6,154 bases of DNA from VBAS01 sp964508655 (GTDB lineage Bacteria > Bacteroidota > Bacteroidia > Chitinophagales > Chitinophagaceae). The notes under the pieces are model-generated. The model searched no databases and was not told the origin of the DNA. It saw only the letters and a program-made list of their open reading frames with translations. Positions 1 to 5,077 of the stretch are shown one piece after another; positions within the stretch are counted from its first letter, which is position 1; each line of letters opens with the position of its first letter. The translations under genes and the position numbers were made by a program. The stretch lies in contig CAZDUO010000131.1 of NCBI GenBank assembly GCA_964508655.1, positions 1 through 6,154 on the forward strand, read 5' to 3'.

Positions 1-1
1 T

Positions 2-571
2 GACCAGCAGGATGCCGCCAGCATTCAACAGGGCTTTTTTGTAGCCCAGCTCATTTACATTTACAAACGGATAGGGATAAAATTTTGTAATGGCGCCGTG
101 AACAAGGCCGTAAGCCATGTAAATGACGGGAAAAATCATCCAGGGAAAAGCATGTTTCCATTCCAGGTTTTCAACCGGCACAAAAAACACCCAGTATAAA
201 ATAAACAGAACCGGGATGAGGCTGTGCAGCAGCTCATCCACCAGTTTTTGCAGTCCCTGCGGGTTCCAGGTGCTGCGAAGGATGACATGGTAAACTATTC
301 CAACGATGGTGATGTAAACCGTGGTGGCGGTAAGCGTTGTTGCTTTTGAAAAAAACCGGCCCGGCCGGGAATTTTTTTGCAGGAAAAGAAAAGTAAAACC
401 GAGTGCAACAAGTATGTTGCTGTCAATGGTGAAGTAGCCAAAGAACCGGAAAACAGTTTCAGGAACAGAAACTGTACTATTTTTCATCAGCAGGTAAAAC
501 TGTGCGATGACGGCAAACCAGCCGAGGGCTGCGCCGGCAAATGTCATGATGCGGATTGCTGCAGATTTCAT
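2..571 (-). CDS. Pr6Pr-family integral membrane protein (3' end beyond window)
   Basis: Reading the minus strand from the ATG at 571-569 gives 190 uninterrupted codons that run off the left edge, so the C-terminus is missing. The protein is hydrophobic, with about six likely membrane segments near residues 5-27, 45-64, 78-97, 116-133, 143-160 and 180 onward. The signature is that of Pr6Pr/FAR-17a-AIG1-like membrane proteins: VDELLHSLIPVL near 111-121, then GLVHG, the KFYPYPFVNVNELGY block (163-177) and KKALLNAGG (178-186). Family members are usually a little over 200 aa, so perhaps 15-30 residues lie outside. Biochemical function is not established for the bacterial members as far as I know. 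An in-frame ATG at 604-602 would add 11 residues, but it overlaps the predicted promoter and the family normally begins a few residues before the first helix, so 571 is preferred. It lies downstream of the arginase-like gene, behind its own promoter. Confidence 0.85.
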   Translation of the reverse strand, partial: MKSAAIRIMTFAGAALGWFAVIAQFYLLMKNSTVSVPETVFRFFGYFTIDSNILVALGFTFLFLQKNSRPGRFFSKATTLTATTVYITIVGIVYHVILRSTWNPQGLQKLVDELLHSLIPVLFILYWVFFVPVENLEWKHAFPWMIFPVIYMAYGLVHGAITKFYPYPFVNVNELGYKKALLNAGGILLV

Positions 572-579
572 AGCGGCAA

Positions 580-610
580 TAAATGTAAAGAAACTACAAG
601 TCATCTCAAA
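580..610 (-). promoter_or_regulatory. Predicted Bacteroidota promoter of the Pr6Pr gene
   Basis: On the minus strand a -33 TTTG (607-610) is separated by 19 bp from TACATTTA (580-587), which matches the Bacteroidota -7 consensus TAnnTTTG at all but the last base. Only 8 nt separate the -7 box from the ATG at 571, so the mRNA would have a leader of a few nucleotides at most. Its position argues against the upstream in-frame ATG at 604. Start-site mapping is lacking; this rests on consensus matching. Confidence 0.45.
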
Positions 611-618
611 AGTCGTAG

Positions 619-718
619 GTAACACAATAGACACTAGAAAGCACAACGGACACGGAGAAATCATCTCTTATGTTCAGGGCGCTGTTCTTTGTGTTCAATT
701 TTGTGGTCGTCGTGTTAC
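619..718. repeat. Imperfect inverted-repeat element filling an intergenic gap
   Basis: The gap between the arginase-like and Pr6Pr genes is bounded by a perfect 7-bp inverted repeat, GTAACAC (619-625) and GTGTTAC (712-718). Inside it the arms stay related though imperfect: the left arm has repeated CAC/ACAC motifs (AACACAATAGACACTAG, then CACAACGGACACGGAG), and the reverse complement of the right arm has GTAACACGACGACCAC followed by AACACAAAGAACAG. The whole could fold as a long interrupted hairpin. The CAC-rich, purine-biased text resembles the CACAGAGACACGGAG-type repeats I recall from many bacterial intergenic regions, but I cannot test copy number here. Confidence 0.4.
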
Positions 719-725
719 TTCTTTT

Positions 726-1538
726 TCACACTTGAGATGGCTTCTGGGCAATCATTTTACTCATCAGTTCTTTCATCAGCTTATACGCCGTCATGGCGGT
801 TACATCGTGCACATCTCTTGCCGGGTTGTATTCCACCAGGTCGGCTCCGGCAATTTCCGCATTTATTGACTGGATGATGTGAATGAGTTCTCTTGTTGAC
901 AGACCGCCGGGTTCGTGATGCGATACACCAGGAGCAAATGCCGGGTCGAGCACATCCATATCAAGCGAGATGTACAAAGGGCTTTTGAGATAATGAATAA
1001 AAGACAGGCTGAAGTTTTTCATTTCAACAATGTTCACACCATACTTCTTCGCCTGCATGCGTTGGTGCGTGGTAAGGGTGCGGATGCCCACCTGGGTGAG
1101 GGAAGCGATTTTGCCAGTTTCCATAATACGTGCAAACGGCGAAGCATGGGAGTAGGGATTGTTGTCAAAGTTTTCATACAGGTCGGCATGGGCATCGAGA
1201 TGAAGGATGTGCAGGTGGTTGTATTTATCGCTATATGCATCAATCACCGGGTAACTGATGCTGTGGTCGCCGCCGAGGCAGAGCAGGTTCTCATTTTTTT
1301 CAAGATGTGCAGCAGTGGTTTCTTTTATCAGCCGGAATGCAGCGGCGGCACCGGCATCGGGGAAAACAATATCGCCTGCATCATGGTAAGCAGTTCCTTC
1401 TTTCACTTCCGTTCCGTTTTCAGCAAAGCAATTGGCCGAACCTTCTTTTTCCATCAATCGTATTCTTGCCGGCGCCAGCGCCGGGCCTTTCAGAAAAGAT
1501 GAGTTAGCGTCGTATGGAATACCGAGAAGGGTGGGCAT
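726..1538 (-). CDS. Arginase/agmatinase-family ureohydrolase, plant-arginase-like
   Basis: This 270-aa cytosolic enzyme of the ureohydrolase superfamily hydrolyses a guanidino compound to urea plus an amine or amino acid, using two Mn ions. All expected metal ligands are visible: H92 in GGDHS (89-93), D115, H117 and D119 in DAHAD, and D193 and D195 in SLDMDVLDP. E236 in the VEYNP motif is also present. Length is slightly short for the superfamily (about 280-340 aa) but no motif is missing. The text is closest in memory to plant mitochondrial arginases: NSSFLKGPALAPARIR near the N-terminus, GGDHSISYPV, YSHASPFARIME (129-140) and FAPGVSHHEPGGLS (201-214). Plant members act on arginine and some also on agmatine, so substrate cannot be fixed from sequence: arginine or agmatine is likely, and formiminoglutamate less so. 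The start at 1538 gives the expected LGIPYD N-terminus and sits just after a promoter. G+C is near that of the peptidase gene and higher than the genes in between. Confidence 0.9.
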   Translation of the reverse strand: MPTLLGIPYDANSSFLKGPALAPARIRLMEKEGSANCFAENGTEVKEGTAYHDAGDIVFPDAGAAAAFRLIKETTAAHLEKNENLLCLGGDHSISYPVIDAYSDKYNHLHILHLDAHADLYENFDNNPYSHASPFARIMETGKIASLTQVGIRTLTTHQRMQAKKYGVNIVEMKNFSLSFIHYLKSPLYISLDMDVLDPAFAPGVSHHEPGGLSTRELIHIIQSINAEIAGADLVEYNPARDVHDVTAMTAYKLMKELMSKMIAQKPSQV

Positions 1539-1542
1539 GGGG

Positions 1543-1572
1543 GAAAGATAGGTTTAATATCATAAAAGCAAA
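1543..1572 (-). promoter_or_regulatory. Predicted Bacteroidota promoter of the arginase-like gene
   Basis: The minus strand has TTTG (1569-1572), an 18-bp spacer, and TATCTTTC (1543-1550), one base from TAnnTTTG. The box ends only 4 nt before the ATG at 1538, so transcription should begin at or within a base or two of the start codon and the mRNA should be leaderless. No Shine-Dalgarno sequence is present; the bases before the ATG are CTTTCCCCC. This rests on consensus match and spacing only. Confidence 0.45.
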
Positions 1573-1627
1573 TTTGCTATGGAGAATATCCGGCGAAGGC
1601 GAGAGGTAATTGAGTAAACCTTCCATT

Positions 1628-1650
1628 ACCTGCCCTGCCGGCAGGCAGGT
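1628..1650. repeat. GC-rich palindromic repeat (CCTGCCGGCAGG core)
   Basis: A perfect 12-bp palindrome CCTGCCGGCAGG (1634-1645) lies inside a longer dyad, ACCTGCC (1628-1634) against GGCAGGT (1644-1650), with one bulged base. It stands out from AT-rich surroundings in the 243-bp gap between the secreted-protein gene and the arginase-like gene (1539-1781). It resembles the CTGCCGGCAG-type palindromes I recall scattered through Bacteroidota intergenic DNA. No T-run follows on either strand, so I do not call it a terminator. I see no gene in the rest of this gap. Confidence 0.5.
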
Positions 1651-1781
1651 CTCCTGCTTTTCCCAAAGGGATGGCTTTACCACAAAAGAAAATATAGTTA
1701 TACGATGCGATCCTTCTCTGAATTCCTATATACACAGGCTACCATCTTGTGGGCATGTGCCTATTACTTTGGAACATTTCC

Positions 1782-2567
1782 TTAAATGTCGTCTACCTTG
1801 TTACCAGTTTCTTGTTTAACCTTCAGGGCTCTCCTGGTTACTTTTAAATCTTTGAAATAACCTATTGTGCCAATGTCTACATACAGTCCGATTCCCCCTT
1901 TTTTATTGGTGCCAAGCATTTTATCTACAATGAAAGTAGAATATTTCATATCATTTATAAACATTTCGGCAGTTTCACCGTTGACCTCTATCCGCATTGT
2001 AATCCACTCATTTAATGCAACAGGGGCTGAACCTTCATATTTGAATGGCGCTATTTTTCGCAATGTGTCAAACTTAAAATGCGGATACGAAATGTATTGA
2101 ACTGCATGATTTCTAAATAGCTGGTTGCTGACTCTGCCAACTTTGGGTCTTACATAAATGCTCTCAAAAGCTGAATCGTCTTCTTTAACTCTGAAATAAA
2201 TACCTATAAAGCCAGCAACACCGGGATAAGGTGGCGGATTTTGAATTTGACTATACATTTTAATTTCAATAGTACCGTTTTCAAAGTCATCTAAGCCAAG
2301 AAGCCTGGCATAATGCGGTTCATCAACTGTCTTTTCTATGTTATTTGCATCAAAAGGAATGGCATTTAAATCCCGTTCTATTTTCAATACCTTCTTGCCT
2401 TGAAATTTGATAATTTCTCCTGTCACATTGTGCAATTCAAAAGTTTGCTTCCCAAGCGTTAATCTTTTCCAATTGGCTGTTTCTTTCACAGCGGGTTGGG
2501 CATTAATTCCAGCAGAGAAACCAAATACGAAAACGATGCAGACTGATAATAGTTTTACGATTTTCAT
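1782..2567 (-). CDS. Secreted protein, probable concanavalin-A-like/DUF1080-type fold
   Basis: The 261-aa product starts with a clear signal peptide: K3 and K5, a hydrophobic core at about 6-21, and a probable cut after INAQ (21-24), so it should be periplasmic or surface-exposed. The mature part looks like one beta-rich domain. GLDDFENGTIEIKM (91-104) and VAGFIGIYFRV (117-127) resemble the strands of concanavalin-A-like sandwiches. NEWITMRIEVNGETAEMFIND (186-206) and GGIGLYVDIGTIGYFKDLKV (224-243) resemble the closing half of DUF1080/3-keto-disaccharide-hydrolase or laminin-G-like domains. I see no confident catalytic acid pair, so it may bind rather than cleave a glycan. It begins 35 bp after the oxidoreductase stop with no obvious terminator between, so co-transcription is likely. 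It is AT-rich compared with the arginase gene. The fold is an inference from pattern, not from an alignment. Confidence 0.75.
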   Translation of the reverse strand: MKIVKLLSVCIVFVFGFSAGINAQPAVKETANWKRLTLGKQTFELHNVTGEIIKFQGKKVLKIERDLNAIPFDANNIEKTVDEPHYARLLGLDDFENGTIEIKMYSQIQNPPPYPGVAGFIGIYFRVKEDDSAFESIYVRPKVGRVSNQLFRNHAVQYISYPHFKFDTLRKIAPFKYEGSAPVALNEWITMRIEVNGETAEMFINDMKYSTFIVDKMLGTNKKGGIGLYVDIGTIGYFKDLKVTRRALKVKQETGNKVDDI

Positions 2568-2602
2568 GATTTTATGATTTTGTAGTATAGCAATGATGTT
2601 TC

Positions 2603-3253
2603 TTACAGTTTTGTTTTCGCTTCGGCTAACGTAACCACTTTGCCTAATGCACCAAATTCATGTAAGTCGCCAAAAACTTCGATACGGATTGATTGGTCTA
2701 AACCTCCTGCTCTTAGTCCGGCAAAGCCAACATCTGTAATTAACTCCTCTACGATGTTGTTGATGCTGTTATCGTCTGTGGCATAAAACAAAACCGATCT
2801 GCCTGGTAATTTGAAAGCATGTTTGCTCAATGAAGCTGCTCCTAATGTTCCTAATGCCTTGGCCAATTTTGCATTTTTCGGTAAGAACGATGCGTTGATT
2901 TGTCCTGCGGATTTATCAGCGTCTATTATTTTTTTAAATCCGCCATTTTCGTCCGGCGCAATGGGGTTCGAAGGGTCAACAATAATTTTACCTTCAAATT
3001 CTGACGCATAAGTTTGAAGCAATTCTTTTATTGTATTAAACCAAACGGCTAATACTATTACATCAGCCTTTCTGATAGCTTCTCCGGTTTCGGCAGCAGT
3101 TGCAAGGGGTCCAAGTTCTTTTGCTAATGTTTGTGCATCTTTCAGCTTTCTGCTTGCAAGAATTACCGGGCGGTTCGCCTGTACAAGATTTGTGGCTACT
3201 GATTTGCCGATGTTGCCTAAGCCGATTACGGCTGCTTTTGAGTTTGTTTTCAT
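2603..3253 (-). CDS. NADP-binding oxidoreductase, F420-reductase-like (FNO family)
   Basis: The 216-aa cytosolic protein belongs to the NADP oxidoreductase, coenzyme F420-dependent family. It opens with a Rossmann fold: beta strand AAVIGLGNIGKS (7-18) with the GxGxxG dinucleotide loop, then ASRK (33-36), where R35 and K36 are placed to hold the NADP 2'-phosphate. ADVIVLAV (63-70) and KIIVDPSNPI (89-98) are typical later strands. The C-terminal half carries NAKLAKALGTLGAASL, in the place where family members usually show a KAFNT-like stretch. Many members occur in bacteria that lack F420, so the hydride partner is unknown. The frame stays open upstream to an ATG at 3322, but that start lies inside the predicted promoter, and family alignment favours 3253 (MKTNSKAAVIG). 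The gene follows a Crp/Fnr regulator gene by about 100 bp and leads a likely two-gene unit with the secreted protein. Confidence 0.85.
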   Translation of the reverse strand: MKTNSKAAVIGLGNIGKSVATNLVQANRPVILASRKLKDAQTLAKELGPLATAAETGEAIRKADVIVLAVWFNTIKELLQTYASEFEGKIIVDPSNPIAPDENGGFKKIIDADKSAGQINASFLPKNAKLAKALGTLGAASLSKHAFKLPGRSVLFYATDDNSINNIVEELITDVGFAGLRAGGLDQSIRIEVFGDLHEFGALGKVVTLAEAKTKL

Positions 3254-3290
3254 TACTATTTCTTTTGTGTAGAAGAAAAAATTGATAGTG

Positions 3291-3322
3291 CAAAAGTACC
3301 CTGGAGTAAAGCCCTGCTCCAA
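3291..3322 (-). promoter_or_regulatory. Predicted promoter of the oxidoreductase gene, with spacer dyad
   Basis: TACTTTTG (3291-3298, minus strand) is a full match to the Bacteroidota -7 consensus TAnnTTTG. It lies 20 bp from TTGG (3319-3322), a one-mismatch -33 TTTG. The predicted start site is near 3287, giving a leader of about 34 nt before the ATG at 3253. The spacer contains a dyad, TGGAG (minus strand, 3317-3321) against CTCCA (3303-3307), with 9 bp between the arms. A protein bound there would cover the promoter. The dyad is not the TGTGA-N6-TCACA of classical CRP. Confidence 0.55.
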
Positions 3323-3354
3323 TGAACTGCATTAAGAAATAGTATTGATGTAAA

Positions 3355-3966
3355 TTAAGCCTTTTTCTGTTTTTGGCTGCCACGCAAACGGCTCAAAAAT
3401 TCCGGGGTTATCCCCAGAAAAGCGGCTATTTGTGTTTGTGGAATTCTATTAGCCAGATGGGAATAAGTTTGCAGGAATGATAAATATTTATCTTCGGCTG
3501 TCGAACTAATATATTGAAGCAAACGATTTTGAAGAGAAACAAAACTGTTTTCAATTAAAACCCTGAATATCCGGTCAAACTTTGGTGCGGATGTATACAG
3601 CGTAAGCAAATTGTCGTAACTGATTTGCAAAACCATTGTATCTTCCAAAGCATCAATGTTTAGTTCAGAGGGCTTTCTGCCATGAAAACTTCCGATGTCA
3701 ACCAGCCACCAGTTTTCTGTTGCAAATTGCAAAATATGGGTGTTTCCCTGTTCGTCTATTTTATACATTCTAAGGCATCCTCGAACTACAAAGTTGAATT
3801 GGTTGCAAATGTCGCCTTCCTGCAAAACATATTGCTTCTTCCGGTATAGCCGGGGTTTGAACAACCCGGTAACCAGCCGCTTTTCCTGAGCATTTAATGG
3901 TATCAGTTTCCGGAAGTAGTCAAGCAGTGGTTCAGTCTGTGCTAATATTATTTCGTCCTTGTTCAT
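3355..3966 (-). CDS. Crp/Fnr-family transcriptional regulator
   Basis: The 203-aa protein has the two-domain layout of Crp/Fnr regulators. A cyclic-nucleotide-binding-like beta barrel covers about residues 25-120, with YVLQEGDICNQFNFVVRGCLRMY at 46-68, and a long dimer helix follows at about 125-152. The C-terminal helix-turn-helix is at about 174-195 (RIPQTQIAAFLGITPEFLSRLR). The phosphate-binding cassette of true CRP (GEL....RxA) is not present; the corresponding stretch is LVDIGSFHGRKPSELNIDAL, so cAMP binding is unlikely. Only C54 and C64 are seen, short of the four cysteines an Fe-S FNR needs. This is the usual state of the many Bacteroidota paralogues with unknown signals. No Shine-Dalgarno or clear promoter precedes the ATG at 3966. 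The oxidoreductase gene just downstream is its most likely target (inference). Confidence 0.9.
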   Translation of the reverse strand: MNKDEIILAQTEPLLDYFRKLIPLNAQEKRLVTGLFKPRLYRKKQYVLQEGDICNQFNFVVRGCLRMYKIDEQGNTHILQFATENWWLVDIGSFHGRKPSELNIDALEDTMVLQISYDNLLTLYTSAPKFDRIFRVLIENSFVSLQNRLLQYISSTAEDKYLSFLQTYSHLANRIPQTQIAAFLGITPEFLSRLRGSQKQKKA

Positions 3967-4017
3967 TTCATCTTGTCACTTGTTGTTCGGCTGGTATCTA
4001 TTTGCATTGACGGCTAC

Positions 4018-4190
4018 GGCTTGGCGATGTGGCAGAATTTGAAAATCGTCAGCCCGTAACCGCTGCTAAATTTATAAATAAAAGCTCATTGTTTATCGTA
4101 TTGCTAAGCGATATTCGTTGGTTGGAACTAAAGATGATTAGCGAACGGGACGATGAGTATTTGCAGGTCGCCCCACCTTATAGCCAAACC
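4018..4190. repeat. Long imperfect inverted repeat, possible dispersed or cassette-type element
   Basis: The 236-bp gap between the orphan gene stop and the regulator start has two related arms in opposite orientation. The outer left arm GGCTTGGCGATGTGG (4018-4032) matches the reverse complement of the right arm, GGTTTGGCTATAAGGTGG (from 4190 inward). Similarity continues inward with gaps: AATTTGAAAATCGTCAGCCCG on the left against CTGCAAATACTCATCGTCCCG on the right, then CGCTGCTAA against CGCTAATC. A smaller hairpin, GGGaCGA (4147-4153) with TCGCCC (4168-4173), sits inside the right arm. It begins 12 bp beyond the orphan gene stop. I recall similar text between small accessory genes in environmental Bacteroidota, but cannot confirm copies. 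I see no protein gene in this gap. Confidence 0.45.
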
Positions 4191-4202
4191 GCCTGTTTTA
4201 CG

Positions 4203-4895
4203 CTACTTTTCTTCACCGTTAGTAAGTTTGCAGCTGAATAGATAAGTTATGACATGTCGTTTATGAATATAGCCATTCTTAAATTCATCGTCGTCACGAT
4301 AAAATGGTTCTGTCACAAGTGTTGCTTTACCATAAAAAATGTCCCCCAACTTTTTAGGCATACTACTTAAAACAATATTTTCTGTCCGTGCCTTAACTTG
4401 AATGTCGCTTGATTTAATGTCTGTCAACCTGAAGCGGTAAATACTGTCCCCCAGTACATACTCAAAAAAATTACCAAAGGTTTTGTCTCCAATAATTTTT
4501 ACTGAAAAGCCAACTCCTGAAAATAGTCCAAAAAATGAGCCAATGCCTAAAGTGTCCTTTATAAAAGTTGCTTGACAAGTAAGCCATTGATTATATTTAG
4601 TTGTGTTCTTTGGTGGGTCAGGCAATTCGTTTGCATCTTCGTCAATCGCAACAATTTTAATTGAGCTGTCGAGAACTATTGGGGTGAAATCTTGAATGTT
4701 CAAAGTGTCTTCTTTGAAGCCTAAAAGCAAAGTAAAACCGTCATCATAACCTTTGAGGTATCGCTTTTTCTGAATGTTATTTGGTTGCTGATTAAAGAGG
4801 CTGTCAAACTCTTGCTGAACCTTTGGGTCAATTTGAAATTGTCCAAATACCGTGTGTCCAGGCAATAAAGTAATTATTAGTAGTAAGGTCTTCAT
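4203..4895 (-). CDS. Secreted protein of unknown function
   Basis: I do not recognise this 230-aa product. It begins with a plausible signal peptide, MKTLLLIITLLPGHTVFGQ (K2, hydrophobic core 4-11, cut near residue 19), so export is expected. No cysteine sits at the cleavage point, so it is probably not a lipoprotein. The mature part is polar and mixed, with an acidic patch at 85-94 (IDEDANELPD), a glycine/phenylalanine-rich stretch at 117-130 (GIGSFFGLFSGVGF) and an acidic DDDEF near 201-205. There are only two cysteines (C107, C222), one near each end of the likely folded part, which could pair. No catalytic motif is apparent. The frame is intact and AT-rich like the other middle genes. It is flanked downstream by the inverted repeat at 4018-4190 and has no clear promoter, only a weak TATTTTCG about 25 nt upstream. 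Being carried with that repeat suggests accessory DNA. Confidence 0.7.
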   Translation of the reverse strand: MKTLLLIITLLPGHTVFGQFQIDPKVQQEFDSLFNQQPNNIQKKRYLKGYDDGFTLLLGFKEDTLNIQDFTPIVLDSSIKIVAIDEDANELPDPPKNTTKYNQWLTCQATFIKDTLGIGSFFGLFSGVGFSVKIIGDKTFGNFFEYVLGDSIYRFRLTDIKSSDIQVKARTENIVLSSMPKKLGDIFYGKATLVTEPFYRDDDEFKNGYIHKRHVITYLFSCKLTNGEEK

Positions 4896-4983
4896 GAAGT
4901 TGCAAACAACATCTGTATTATCGAAAATACAAAACTTAAAAAAATAGCTGAAGTGATATTGCTGCTTCGATTTTTACTCTGTT

Positions 4984-5013
4984 AACCGGGCTCTTGCAGG
5001 ATTCACCGGGGTT
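4984..5013. other. Small dyad after the peptidase gene, weak terminator candidate
   Basis: About 65-90 nt past the peptidase stop, AACCGG (4984-4989) pairs with CCGGGGTT (5006-5013) if two bases bulge, around a 16-nt loop. On the minus strand no immediate T-run follows (AACAGAGTAAAAATCG), so intrinsic termination is doubtful. The rest of the 182-bp gap (4896-5077) shows no gene. Confidence 0.2.
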
Positions 5014-5077
5014 TAGCAAATACAACACTTTATCAACCGCGAAATTTCAGAACCCAAATCTAACCGTTACTATTTTA

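Noticed and set aside
377..869. Overlapping plus-strand open frames across the Pr6Pr start and the repeat element
   Set aside because: They overlap each other, run antisense to real genes and through the inverted repeat, and match no family I know.
915..1502. Plus-strand open frame of 195 codons opposite the arginase-like gene
   Set aside because: It is antisense to a gene with all metal-binding motifs intact, and its product is low in recognisable features.
1610..1819. Plus-strand 69-codon frame across the GC palindrome
   Set aside because: It reads through the palindromic repeat and into the antisense of the secreted-protein gene, so chance is the better explanation.
3254..3322. Upstream ATG at 3322 extending the oxidoreductase by 23 residues
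   Set aside because: The extension crosses a full-consensus promoter, and the Rossmann fold normally begins a few residues after the start, as it does from 3253.
3299..3325. Terminator of the regulator gene formed by the TGGAG/CTCCA dyad
   Set aside because: No T-run follows and the dyad lies between promoter elements, so an operator reading fits better.
4018..4200. Canonical integron attC site
   Set aside because: Arms are related but the required GTTRRRY/RYYYAAC core sites are not seen, and no integrase is in the window; kept only as an unclassified inverted repeat.
4029..4241. Plus-strand 70-codon frame in the long inverted repeat
   Set aside because: It covers the repeat arms and ends antisense to the orphan gene; no signal, domain or promoter supports it.
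4940..4980. Terminator after the peptidase gene from GAAG/CTTC with a T-run on the minus strand
   Set aside because: The stem is only 4 bp around a long loop, too weak to call.
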